From: Desulfomicrobium baculatum DSM 4028
GTDB lineage: Bacteria; Desulfobacterota; Desulfovibrionia; Desulfovibrionales; Desulfomicrobiaceae
Length of the DNA: 64,000 nucleotides
Reading direction: 5' to 3'
NCBI RefSeq assembly: GCF_000023225.1
Contig: NC_013173.1
Location: 1,056,501 to 1,120,500 of the forward strand
Each line of letters begins with the position of its first letter. Position 1 is the first letter of the stretch. Made by a program: the position numbers and the translations under genes. Of this stretch, positions 53,504 through 61,504 are shown one piece after another. Below the pieces are notes generated by a model, which was not told the DNA's origin, ran no database searches, and saw only the letters and a list, made by a program, of their open reading frames with translations.

Positions 53504-53518
53504 TAGACCGGTCGCCTA
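53504..53518. promoter_or_regulatory. Operator-like site before the CMD gene
   Basis: tagaccggtcgccta, 15 bp, differs by one base from the perfect palindrome before the tetR gene at 54147-54161. Both are preceded by taa. It lies 16 bp upstream of the CMD start, in the right place for repression. Confidence 0.75.
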
Positions 53519-53556
53519 GTTGGAGGTTGAAAAAAAGATGCCGGGCGGCATCCGAT

Positions 53557-54135
53557 TCAAGCCAGCAGGACTTGAAACACCATCGTCTGAAAATTGTCCA
53601 AGGGTTCCGGTCCGGCCGCCGCCTTCATGCGCAGGAGCGCCCCTTGCCAGGCCGAAATGATGAATCGGGCCGTGGCCTCGGGTTCCAGTCCGCTCGCCAG
53701 TTTACCGCGCTCCGACGCCTGTTTCAGGACAATGGTCACGGCCTTGATCAGGTTTTCCAGGCTCTCGTGGAGTTTTTCGCGGAAGGCAGGGTTCACGTCG
53801 CCCATTTCCTGGGTCAAGTTGCCCAGAGGGCAGCCCTTGATGAATCCTTCGCGCTCAAAATTGTCCCGAAACCAGAGGAAAAACCGGGCCAGCCGCTCCA
53901 GCGGCGCCTGACTCTCGTCTCGCAGAATGGGACCGGCCTGATTCGCGAGCTCGGCGCGGTAATGGTCGATGAGGGCAAGCCCGAATTCTTCCTTGCTCTT
54001 GAAATAGAAGTAAAAAGAGCCCTTGGGCACTCCCGCCTCGGAGAGGATCTCCTGCAAGCCAGTAGCAGTGTACCCCTTGTGGTGAACAAGGCGGCCTCCG
54101 ACGTCGAGGATGTGTTCGCGAGTGGTGTGTGACAT
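53557..54135 (-). CDS. TetR-family regulator (NemR/AcrR-like)
   Basis: 192 aa. N-terminal HTH: REHILDVGGRLVHHKGYTAT, GLQEILSEAGVPKGSFYFYF, KSKEEFGLALIDHY. The C-terminal ligand domain has a single Cys (GFIKGCPLGNLTQEMG) at the place typical of the NemR/TetR_C_16-like group, where the Cys senses electrophiles. It is likely to repress itself and the CMD gene through the TAGACCGGTC-type sites. Confidence 0.9.
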   Translation of the reverse strand: MSHTTREHILDVGGRLVHHKGYTATGLQEILSEAGVPKGSFYFYFKSKEEFGLALIDHYRAELANQAGPILRDESQAPLERLARFFLWFRDNFEREGFIKGCPLGNLTQEMGDVNPAFREKLHESLENLIKAVTIVLKQASERGKLASGLEPEATARFIISAWQGALLRMKAAAGPEPLDNFQTMVFQVLLA

Positions 54136-54146
54136 GGGGATGGTAA

Positions 54147-54161
54147 TAGACCGGTCGTCTA
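54147..54161. promoter_or_regulatory. Operator-like site before the tetR gene
   Basis: tagaccggtcgtcta: arms tagac/gtcta around cggtc. It is the better of two copies in the window; the other is before the CMD gene. Autoregulation is expected. Confidence 0.75.
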
Positions 54162-54473
54162 TGGTGTGTCAATATGTGGTGAGCGAAAATTCATGGCAGA
54201 CTGATTGAACTTGGATGGGTGCCGATCACCAAGCGTTTCTTGTTTTTCAATGATAAAGGAAGCGCTTGCTGCTTCCGCAACTTTTATTGTAGCGACGTTT
54301 TCGAAATAAGTTCCAAAGTTCCAGTTCGGCGAAAGGGCTGGAGATGGCAAAATTCAAGATTTAAGATCTGTCCTTTGCTCCTACTAGGTTCATTTGTATT
54401 CAAGACAAAGAATGGCTAACAAAAGACATTAGCATGTTCATCATACGTTTCTCCACCCTGAAAAGAGAATGAG
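54162..54473. other. AT-rich gap before the DUF3644 gene
   Basis: 312 bp without a gene. It is clearly poorer in GC than the region to the left and marks the border of acquired DNA. No tRNA, hairpin or family-like frame was seen. Confidence 0.6.
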
Positions 54474-55187
54474 ATGAAGAAAAGAGCCAGAATACTTTTC
54501 GAAAAGTCATTAGACTCCCTTTTGTTGTCAATCGAGCACTTCAATCGACCTTGGGATAGGGGCCGCCCAGAGGTGGTTTTGATACTGCTTGATCGGTCTT
54601 ATGAGCTTCTATTGAAAGCAATAATTTTGCATAAAGGGGGAAAAATTAGAGAGCCATTTGCGAAAGAAACTATAGGGCACGAAAAATGCGTTAGGAAATG
54701 TCTAACAGAAGAGCAAGTAAAATGTCTGAATGAAGAACAAGGGTTAACAATTCAGATAATCAATAGTTTTCGTGACGCAGCTCAACACGATCTTGTCGAA
54801 CTGTCCGAGCAAGAGCTTTACATGTATAGTCAGGCTGGTCTTACTCTTTACAGGGACCTAATAAAAAGCGAGTTCCAGGAGAACTTAAAAAACTATCTTC
54901 CGGAGAGAGTGCTCCCCATTTCGGTAGAGCCGCCCAAGGATCTGCATAGCATGATAGATGCTGGGTTTGCTGAGGTAAGAGAACTGCTAAAACCACGATC
55001 AAGAAGACAAATCGAGGCTAAGGCTAAATTAAAATCATTGGCAATTGTTGAAGCTTCACTTGAGGGCATTCGCTCGCTGACCTGCCGGGAAACTTCGGAC
55101 CACTCAATTCTTGAGAGTTTCCCCACGGTTCAGGTTTTTCCCATACTGCCGACAGAAATGTTCTGGCGTCATGTTGTTCAGGCTTGA
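54474..55187 (+). pseudogene. DUF3644-type gene truncated by an insertion sequence
   Basis: The first 201 codons (to about 55077) are the original gene: MKKRARILFEKSLDSLLLSI, RGRPEVVLILLDRSYELLLK, IINSFRDAAQHDLVELSEQE fit the DUF3644 family, whose function is unknown. The last 36 codons are read from the IS3-family element in the antisense direction and are not native; DUF3644 proteins are usually longer. Codon use is AT-rich, unlike the rest of the window. The shortened product is unlikely to work. Confidence 0.75.
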
Positions 55188-55958
55188 ATGCGGACGAATG
55201 GAGTTGTAGTGCCGCCTCCATTCCTCGATCACAACCCGCGCCTCGGACCGACACCGGAACCATTCCATCGACAGACACTCATCGCGAAATTTGCCGTTAA
55301 AACTCTCGTTCAAACCGTTCTGCCATGGCTTCCCAGGCTCAATCAGCGCCAGATCCAGAGACTCCTGAGCCGCCCATCTGAGCAGCGCCTTCGACACGAA
55401 CTCCGGTCCGTTGTCAGAACGCAGGCTCAGAGGGGCTCCACGTTCGCTGATCAGGCGGGACAGCACCTCGATCACCCGGCCTGATCTGATGCTGCCGGCA
55501 ACGTCTATAGCCAGGCATTCCCGCGTGTATTCGTCTACCACAGTCAGGCATTTGATCTGCTGACCATTGGCGCAGGCGTCATAGACAAAGTCGTACGCCC
55601 ACAGTTCGTTTGCTCCCATCGGCAGTTGCGGTCTCGGGCGGGACGCCGCCACTCGTTTCCGAGGCCGCTTCCTGGGCACCTGCAACCCGGCCTTGGACCA
55701 CAGGCGGAACGCCTTGTCGGCGCCCATGACATGCCCCAGACGCTCCATGAACACGTTGATCCGGCGATATCCAAAGCGCGGATACGTCGCAGCCAGATCT
55801 GTCATAGCCGCCATCAGTGGCTTGTCCCGGGCCTCCAGCCGTGACTCGTAGTGGAGCGACGACCGGGAAGTGGATAACAGCGCACACGCCCTGCGTTGTG
55901 AAAGTCCGCGACTCCTGGCGTATGCCACCTGGAGGCGTCGGGCGGGTGCGCCTACCAC
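55104..55958 (-). CDS. IS3-family transposase, OrfB part
   Basis: 284 aa. A complete DDE integrase core: first Asp in LWAYDFVYDA, second in LRSDNGPEFVSK, Glu in GLNESFNGKFRDECL. It begins with the HTH_21-like region (RRACALLSTSRSSLHYESRL). OrfB overlaps the orfA end by 7 bp in the -1 frame, so it is made as an OrfAB fusion by frameshifting. Confidence 0.94.
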   Translation of the reverse strand: MVGAPARRLQVAYARSRGLSQRRACALLSTSRSSLHYESRLEARDKPLMAAMTDLAATYPRFGYRRINVFMERLGHVMGADKAFRLWSKAGLQVPRKRPRKRVAASRPRPQLPMGANELWAYDFVYDACANGQQIKCLTVVDEYTRECLAIDVAGSIRSGRVIEVLSRLISERGAPLSLRSDNGPEFVSKALLRWAAQESLDLALIEPGKPWQNGLNESFNGKFRDECLSMEWFRCRSEARVVIEEWRRHYNSIRPHSSLNNMTPEHFCRQYGKNLNRGETLKN

Positions 55959-56215
55959 TTTTTTGCGGCGATCTCCTTCATGACCTCGATTTCGAGGTCC
56001 CGTTCCGCAAGGATCTTCTTCAGTCGCGTGTTCTCTTGTTCCAGCAACCGCAGCCGCTTCACGTCATCGGCGGACATGCCGGCAAACCGCTGTCGCCACG
56101 TATAGATCGTCTGCTCGCTGATTCCATGCTTCTTGGCCACCTGGGCCACCGGACTGCGGTCAGCTTCGCGCAGGATGCCCACCATCTGCTCTTCGGAAAA
56201 TCGTCCCTTTTTCAT
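55952..56215 (-). CDS. IS3-family transposase, OrfA part
   Basis: 87 aa. MKKGRFSEEQMVGILREADR, KHGISEQTIYTWRQRFAGMS is the HTH_Tnp_1 domain and is followed by a leucine-zipper-like coiled coil (LRLLEQENTRLKKILAERDL). It binds the ends of the element. Confidence 0.94.
   Translation of the reverse strand: MKKGRFSEEQMVGILREADRSPVAQVAKKHGISEQTIYTWRQRFAGMSADDVKRLRLLEQENTRLKKILAERDLEIEVMKEIAAKKW
55958..55964 (-). promoter_or_regulatory. Programmed -1 frameshift site A AAA AAG
   Basis: Near the end of orfA the codons read gca-aaa-aag, giving the slippery heptamer A-AAA-AAG in the zero frame, followed by tgg tag. Slippage leads into orfB. This is the usual IS3 arrangement. Confidence 0.85.
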
Positions 56216-56286
56216 CAGTTCCCTCGTGGTTGAGGGGGAACCTATCTCAAGTTTCGACTGGTCTGAAAAGTGCCGGGCAGGTCAGG

Positions 56287-56651
56287 ATCGGGCGTTCCGC
56301 TTTGGGATAGATGTACCCTTCAGGCAGGACGCCGAGGCGAAGCATCTCGGCCAGCCAAGCCGCATCACTGGCGTCGTCGCTGTGCTTGAGCCCAGAATAC
56401 TTCTGGATGGCCGCCGGATTGGCCAAATGCACCCGATACCCTTCGTCCATCAAAGCATCGACGATCCAATACCAGTTAAAAGTCGACTCGATAGCAATTC
56501 CTTGGACCTGCTCTCGATAGGCAGCAAGCGGATGCAAAATTGCCTGGACATCGTTAGCAAGTTTTCGTTTTTCAATGATCTTTCCTGCACTATCGACCAC
56601 AGACAAGAAATTTGAATTTGAATGCAAATCGATTCCTGCGTATATAGCCAT
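56287..56651 (-). pseudogene. IS110-family transposase, N-terminal part only
   Basis: About 121 codons of the DEDD domain remain (MAIYAGIDLHSNSNFLSVVD, IAIESTFNWYWIVDALMDEG, HSDDASDAAWLAEMLRLGVL). The frame then enters the IS3 end at 56286 and soon stops, so the C-terminal domain with its serine motif is lost. It cannot work alone. Confidence 0.88.
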
Positions 56652-56652
56652 T

Positions 56653-56770
56653 GGACACCTCCGATACGAGTGTTTGCCAACTCCTATATAGCAGAGGAAT
56701 CGGTCACCTGCTATTTTCGGAGGTGTCCTTTTGTATGGTTATCAGATCTGTAAAATCAGATCTGTAAAAT
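56653..56770. repeat. Inverted and tandem repeats upstream of the IS110 fragment
   Basis: A perfect 12-bp inverted repeat (ggacacctccga 56653-56664, tcggaggtgtcc 56717-56728) lies just before the IS110 start codon. Fifteen bases after it, cagatctgtaaaat occurs twice in tandem (56743-56756 and 56757-56770). The first may belong to the end of the IS110 element; the second may be a scar. Confidence 0.7.
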
Positions 56771-56865
56771 CAACCCTGCAGACCGGTTTGGATTTGTGGT
56801 ACTTCTTGGTTATGGGCATACTCTCCTCCTTTGGTTTGTCGGCAAAAGGGCCGTTTCGGAATGCT

Positions 56866-57651
56866 TCACAGCGTTGACCCATTGCAGGGCAGGCAGACGC
56901 GGACAGTGGTAGCGCCGGGTTTCGAACAGTCCAGTTCGACGTCGCCGCCCATGGCCCTGGCCATCAGTCGGGCCGAGTAGGTCCCGAGGCCCATGCCCCC
57001 CTTCTTGCCGGATGTGGCGTACTTCTCGAAAAATTCGTCCCGCAATTCGACCGGCACTTCGCCGGCATTGCAGATGATGACGTAGCAACCGCTCAGCCGT
57101 TCAAGTGATACGTTCACCTCGCCTCCACTGGGCGACGCCTCGATGGCGTTCCGAACAAGATTGGCCAGTATCGCATAACACATGAGCGTCTCTCCACGGA
57201 CCACGAAGGGGTCGTCCCACATCAACGGCCAGCCCTCCCGCTCCAGTTCCAGGCACACGTTGAGCTGACGCAGCAGGCTGTCCAGTTCGGTCCTGATGTC
57301 CCGCAGAATCCGGGCCAGATCGACGGCGACGGGATTGAGTTCATAATATCCTTCCTCCATCAGGAACAGGCGCTGGGAAAGGAGGATCATGTCCAGCATC
57401 CTCTGCGCCGAAACCATTATCAGCCTGACTGTTTCCAACTGACTCTGGGTCAGGTTCGATTCAAGCCGCAACACCTGAGACAAGCTGATGACGGCATTCA
57501 GAGGGGTCAGAAGGTTGTGCCTGGAGATGCGGTCCGCTTCTTCGAGCCCTATCCGGTTCGGCCGGGAGTTCCTGTCCCGCTGATTCCGGGAGCCTTCTTG
57601 GTCGGACGGCTCAGGAGTTGTCAGTGTCCGTGTTCTGGTTGTCTTGTTCAT
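56866..57651 (-). CDS. Soluble histidine kinase without sensor domain
   Basis: 261 aa, no membrane segment. After a polar N-terminus comes a HisKA-like segment (ISRHNLLTPLNAVISLSQVL) and a HATPase domain (NLVRNAIEASPSGGEV, GGMGLGTYSARLMARAMGGD). The sensing part must come from another protein. It lies after a PAS-PAS-LuxR gene in the same direction (about 150 bp away), which is a possible partner even though that protein has no receiver domain. AAGGGAG precedes the start. Confidence 0.85.
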   Translation of the reverse strand: MNKTTRTRTLTTPEPSDQEGSRNQRDRNSRPNRIGLEEADRISRHNLLTPLNAVISLSQVLRLESNLTQSQLETVRLIMVSAQRMLDMILLSQRLFLMEEGYYELNPVAVDLARILRDIRTELDSLLRQLNVCLELEREGWPLMWDDPFVVRGETLMCYAILANLVRNAIEASPSGGEVNVSLERLSGCYVIICNAGEVPVELRDEFFEKYATSGKKGGMGLGTYSARLMARAMGGDVELDCSKPGATTVRVCLPCNGSTL

Positions 57652-57800
57652 GTTCGCTCCCTTGATAATTGATAAGGAATACTGACGCAGGTCCGCATGG
57701 CGGATTCTCCCGGTCGGAACTTTTCATGAACGTGAAAATACTGAGAACCAAGGGCAGGGCAATACGAATTGAATGCAGGTTGCATCATGGGGAAATACTG

Positions 57801-59120
57801 TCATCGCGGTTTTGTCTTTTCATCCGTGAGGGCCATCAGATACGCGCCCAGCGTAACCTTCTTGCCGACAAGTCTCAGCTTTTTCCGGATGGACGCGCGA
57901 TAGAAGTTCGCCGTAGTCACGGACAATCCGAGCGCGACGGCGATTTCCTTGCTGGTCATGCCGGAGCGGACCATGTCCGCAACCCGGATTTCGTTTCCGG
58001 TCAGCGTCCTGTATTCATCATTGAGGATGCGGGCGAACCCGGACGTGATATCTTCAAGAGCCTTCACGGCGGAATCCAGATTGTGCGCCGCCTGCGACGA
58101 AAGGTTCTCGCCGCGTACGGCAGCCAGATACGGCGTCACGAGCATGCGCATGTTGTCGAGCACGCGGCGCTCCATCTCCAGGCGGTCCTGCTCGCGTTGT
58201 TCAAAGACTACGCGCAGCGCCACGTGCATGTCCTTGAGACGGGCGGTGGTGGCGTTGAAATCCTTCTCCAGGCGTTTGCGGTCCGTTATGTCCAGACCGA
58301 CCGAGATAATCCGCTTCGCATCGGCGATCTCGATCAGTTCGCCGCTGATCAGCATCGCGGCGAGGCTTCCATCCCGCCTGCGAAGCGCCGTCTCGAAATT
58401 CCGTACGGCTCCGTGCCGTTTCAGCAGAGAGGCGTAGCGCGCCCTTCGTTTCGGGCTAGCCCATATTTCCAGGTCGGTCGTGCTTTTCTGCAGGGCTTCT
58501 TCCCTGGAATAACCCATGCTTTGCTCGAAAACATCGTTCACTTCCAAAAGTTTTCCATCCTCGATGGCGCAGATGATGGTGGCCATGGGAAGGGAATTGA
58601 ACAGCGTGTGGAACTTAACCTCGCTCTCCAGCAGCATGCGTTCCGCCTGCTTGCGTTCGGTGATGTCGCAGAACGTGACGACGATTAGGTCGACATCTCC
58701 CAGACGCAACGGAAGGGCCGAAGTGCTGACCCAGGTAACCCCGCCAGCCGTATTCTTGATGCCCATTTCGACGTTCTCTACAAGCCGGTTCTCTTCAACT
58801 GCCAGCATGCAAGCGAACTCCGCAGGCGGCATGGACGAGCCGTCGGGACGGATCATTTCCCTTTTCGGCCCATGAGCGTTCCGCGAATGCCGCTTTGAGC
58901 CGGGCATTCCCAGCAATGTGCTGGCGAACCCGTTGGATTCGATGATGCTCCCGTGGCGGTCAAAGACGGCAACTCCTACGCGGAAGGTATTAAGCAAAGC
59001 GCGATATCTTTGTTCGGTATCTTCAAGGCTCGCCGTGCCAGCCTCGTGGTCCGCCAGTTTCTGCCGCGTTTGGTGCAGTTCGGCTAGAAACTGCGTCCTG
59101 GATTTCTCGAAATCACGCAT
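57801..59120 (-). CDS. PAS-PAS-LuxR regulator
   Basis: 439 aa. PAS 1 about 35-155 (RYRALLNTFRVGVAVFDRHG), PAS 2 about 165-285 (KFHTLFNSLPMATIICAIED), a helical linker and a LuxR-type HTH at 375-430 (LTGNEIRVADMVRSGMTSKE, then GLSVTTANFYRASIRKKL). The two PAS domains would sense a small molecule or a redox change in the cytoplasm and the HTH binds DNA; a one-component regulator. Similar proteins are common in Desulfovibrionales. Target genes are unknown. Confidence 0.88.
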   Translation of the reverse strand: MRDFEKSRTQFLAELHQTRQKLADHEAGTASLEDTEQRYRALLNTFRVGVAVFDRHGSIIESNGFASTLLGMPGSKRHSRNAHGPKREMIRPDGSSMPPAEFACMLAVEENRLVENVEMGIKNTAGGVTWVSTSALPLRLGDVDLIVVTFCDITERKQAERMLLESEVKFHTLFNSLPMATIICAIEDGKLLEVNDVFEQSMGYSREEALQKSTTDLEIWASPKRRARYASLLKRHGAVRNFETALRRRDGSLAAMLISGELIEIADAKRIISVGLDITDRKRLEKDFNATTARLKDMHVALRVVFEQREQDRLEMERRVLDNMRMLVTPYLAAVRGENLSSQAAHNLDSAVKALEDITSGFARILNDEYRTLTGNEIRVADMVRSGMTSKEIAVALGLSVTTANFYRASIRKKLRLVGKKVTLGAYLMALTDEKTKPR

Positions 59121-59475
59121 GCGCGCCCCTGTCTATGCCTGGTTGAGGATGTTTGAAGAGAATGCCCGTCACTTGAAACTGCAAAGCAGGAAAGGCGAGA
59201 TCGTGAATGCTGAATGTCCGACTCCATTCCCCCTCTATGATCGCCGTCTTGCGGCCATGCTTGTGCATATGCGCTGATTCCAGGCAGAAAAGTACCAAGC
59301 CCATAGCGCACTGAGAAGGCGCGATTCAAGAAATAATTTCAGAGAGTTGAATGATACGTAGACAGTTGTCCTGTTTTGTTGACGGACGAGTAGGTAAGTC
59401 GCAGGCGTTGGCTAGGCATCGATACCTATCAATTTTGCGGCAGTCATGCCTACAACGCATCGTTAAATGGGAAAT
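59121..59475. other. Gap between the PAS-LuxR gene and the RAYT region
   Basis: 355 bp. Short open frames occur but none looks like a known protein or has a good ribosome site. The left part presumably holds the promoter of the leftward PAS-LuxR gene. Confidence 0.5.
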
Positions 59476-59541
59476 GGGGGTCAGGTCTCTCGAAACGGGG
59501 GTCTCTCGAAACGGGGGTCAGGTCTCGCGTTGACTTATAAT
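59476..59541 (+). repeat. REP-like repeats upstream of the RAYT gene
   Basis: Three imperfect direct copies of a gggggtc...tctcg unit start at 59476, 59497 and 59513. The last one continues as a 22-bp arm (59515-59536) that is the reverse complement, with one mismatch, of 60527-60548 at the end of the transposase gene. A perfect TATAAT (59536-59541) abuts it. Confidence 0.85.
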
Positions 59542-59564
59542 CGTCCTTCATTTATGAGGCATCC

Positions 59565-60545
59565 ATGGCCAGACCTTTACGCATCGAATTCCCCGACGCC
59601 TGGTACCACGTCATGAACCGTGGACGCAGGCATGAAGAGATCTTTCTGGATTCCAGGGACTATCAGGCATTCATCGATCTGCTCAAAGCCGTCTCGGAAA
59701 TGTTCAACGCTCAGGTCGCGGCATATGCCCTGATGCCCAACCATTACCATCTGCTTCTGCGTACTCCCGAGGGCAACATCAATCGCATCATGCGCCATGT
59801 CGGCGGCGTGTACACGCAGACCTTCAATCGGCGGCACGATCATGACGGCCAGCTCTTTCGCGGTCGATACAAGGCCATTCTGGTGGACGAGGATGAATAC
59901 CTGCTCGGCCTTGTCCGCTACATCCATCACAATCCTCTCAAGGCCGGCATTGTAACGGCGCTCAAAAATTATGAGTGGATCAGCCACAAAGGGTATCTTT
60001 CCGACGATGACGCATGGGCGTGGCTGTATCGCGAGCCTGTTCTGAAGAGGTTTTCCAATCATCTGGACGAGGCTCGGAGCGGATATCTCCACTTTATGGC
60101 CCATGACGATGACGAGAAAGTCGAGCAAGCTTTTTCCAGGATGAATTTGCCTGCGGTCCTGGGCGGAAAGGAATTCATCAGAAAGATAAAGGATCGTTTC
60201 TTTACGGCAAAAACGAATCGCGAAGTGCCCACCGCAAAGCATCTGGCTCCGTCTGATCAGGAAATCATGACGGCTGTCCTCGCAGTTTACGAAGTGGAAG
60301 ATGCGACGCTCTTCATCTCCAGGCGCGGCTCCACGAATGAACCCCGCGATGTGGCAATTTATCTGCTGCGCACTCTCTGCGGACAACCTCTTCAAAGAAT
60401 TGCCGAATCCTTGTCAGTGCGCAATTACAGCACCGTCAGCACCACCTTGACCCGCGTTGAACGACGACTGGCAGAGGATGCGGAATTCAAAAAGAGATTG
60501 GAAAAGGTGCGGGCGGTGTTAAAGAAAAGTCAACGCGAGACTTGA
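59565..60545 (+). CDS. REP-associated tyrosine transposase (RAYT) with DnaA-like C-terminus
   Basis: 326 aa. N-terminal Y1_Tnp domain: MARPLRIEFPDAWYHVMNRG, LMPNHYHLLLRTPEGNINRI with the metal-binding His-Tyr-His, and GRYKAILVDEDEYLLGLVRY containing the probable catalytic Tyr. The last 100 residues resemble the DNA-binding end of DnaA (VRNYSTVSTTLTRVERRLAE). RAYTs nick single-stranded REP-like DNA and are thought to spread such repeats. The last codons lie within the right inverted repeat. The enzyme looks intact. Confidence 0.92.
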   Translation: MARPLRIEFPDAWYHVMNRGRRHEEIFLDSRDYQAFIDLLKAVSEMFNAQVAAYALMPNHYHLLLRTPEGNINRIMRHVGGVYTQTFNRRHDHDGQLFRGRYKAILVDEDEYLLGLVRYIHHNPLKAGIVTALKNYEWISHKGYLSDDDAWAWLYREPVLKRFSNHLDEARSGYLHFMAHDDDEKVEQAFSRMNLPAVLGGKEFIRKIKDRFFTAKTNREVPTAKHLAPSDQEIMTAVLAVYEVEDATLFISRRGSTNEPRDVAIYLLRTLCGQPLQRIAESLSVRNYSTVSTTLTRVERRLAEDAEFKKRLEKVRAVLKKSQRET

Positions 60546-60594
60546 CCCTCAATCTGACCCCCAATCCCCAAAGTCAACGTGAGACGTGTTCCCC
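60527..60594 (-). repeat. REP-like repeats at the end of the RAYT gene
   Basis: 60527-60548 pairs with 59515-59536 (21 of 22). A second copy of the aagtcaacg-gagac motif lies at 60570-60594 and, reversed, reads gggga..ca.gtctc.cgttgactt like the left side. The gene is thus enclosed by inverted copies of its own repeat. Confidence 0.85.
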
Positions 60595-61014
60595 ACTTAG
60601 CGGTTTCCCTTGATCTAGCGTGACCAGCCTCGTCATATATGGCGTATTTGTTGGATTTGGCAGGTTGCGTTGCGAACTTTCTCTGCTCATTTGCTCTGTC
60701 TCTACATTTAGTCCCTTATAATCAGCATGTTGTGAATATTAATGTCTGCGACCTTCTCCGGCACGGGTGTTGCGAGAAGCTCGGCAGGCGGGGTCATGTA
60801 TGCTTTTTGGCGCTTGAGTGTTCAGTTGCAACAAAATGGCGCAGAGTTTTAATTGCAGCGAAGAAAGCAATTCTAACTGGTGCAGCTATCTTTATGGAAT
60901 CTTCCCTGGTCCGGATTTGGTCTGGATCGTGGTTGTGAGCAACGGCATTCTGCATGAAATAGTATATTCCAAAAGATCCAATTGGTGGCGCAACCTCTAA
61001 CTGGAGGGAGTTTT
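60595..61014. other. Gap between RAYT and BON-domain genes
   Basis: 420 bp of mixed composition. No frame with family resemblance or ribosome site, and no clear hairpin with T-run. The end (61000-61010, ctggagggag) is the ribosome site of the next gene. Confidence 0.55.
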
Positions 61015-61419
61015 ATGAAACAGATATTCAAGGTTTTTTGTCTCATCCTTATGCTTGCGGTCGTTTTTTCCTTGGCCGCGTGTCAAGACGAGGGTCCCGC
61101 AGAAAAAGCCGGTAAAACAGTTGACGAAACGACTGAGAAAATCGGTGATAAAATGGAAAGCGCGGGTGACGCAGTCGTCAAAAGTGCTGAAAATGCTGGT
61201 GTTTACATGGACGACACCGCAATTACAGCCAAGGTCAAAGCGGATATTTTGCAAGATCCGCTCCTGAAGGTGTTTGAGATTGACGTCGTCACGACGGACG
61301 GAGTGGTGAAATTGGGCGGCATGGTGGATTCAAAGGCAAGTATCGACAGGGCGACGGAAATAGCGCGTAGCGTTAAAGATGTGAAGTCAGTGCAGAATGA
61401 TTTGCTGATTAAGGAATGA
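61015..61419 (+). CDS. BON-domain lipoprotein
   Basis: 134 aa from the ATG at 61015, seven bases after GGAGG. Signal peptide with lipobox LAAC (Cys23). A Lys/Glu-rich helical stretch (EKAGKTVDETTEKIGDKMES) is followed by one BON domain (ITAKVKADILQDPLLKVFEI, TTDGVVKLGGMVDSKASIDR, VKDVKSVQNDLL). BON proteins such as OsmY and Kbp bind lipid or support the envelope under stress. Confidence 0.88.
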   Translation: MKQIFKVFCLILMLAVVFSLAACQDEGPAEKAGKTVDETTEKIGDKMESAGDAVVKSAENAGVYMDDTAITAKVKADILQDPLLKVFEIDVVTTDGVVKLGGMVDSKASIDRATEIARSVKDVKSVQNDLLIKE

Positions 61420-61504
61420 TGGATTTGTATTTCGTATTATATTTGTACGAAGATATTCTGTTGCCATGCTGTTGAGAATCCGTGTTTTTTCCAGGAGAGG
61501 AAGA

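Larger units (their letters stand above)
55078..56286 (-). mobile_element. IS3-family insertion sequence, 1209 bp
   Basis: Both ends begin TGACCTGCC and are imperfect inverted repeats over about 40 bp (TGACCTGCC-GG...GACCA-TC...CTTGAGA). Inside are orfA and orfB transcribed leftward with a frameshift signal. The bases outside the two ends (ctcgc on the left, ggatc on the right) do not form a target duplication. Both transposase parts look intact. Confidence 0.9.

Noticed and set aside
55188-55484. Plus-strand open frame in the IS element
   Set aside because: It is antisense to the transposase DDE domain and has no motif.
59476-59536. Possible CRISPR-like repeats
   Set aside because: Only three units, unequal in length and with no spacer of constant size, and no cas genes. 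They are RAYT-associated repeats.
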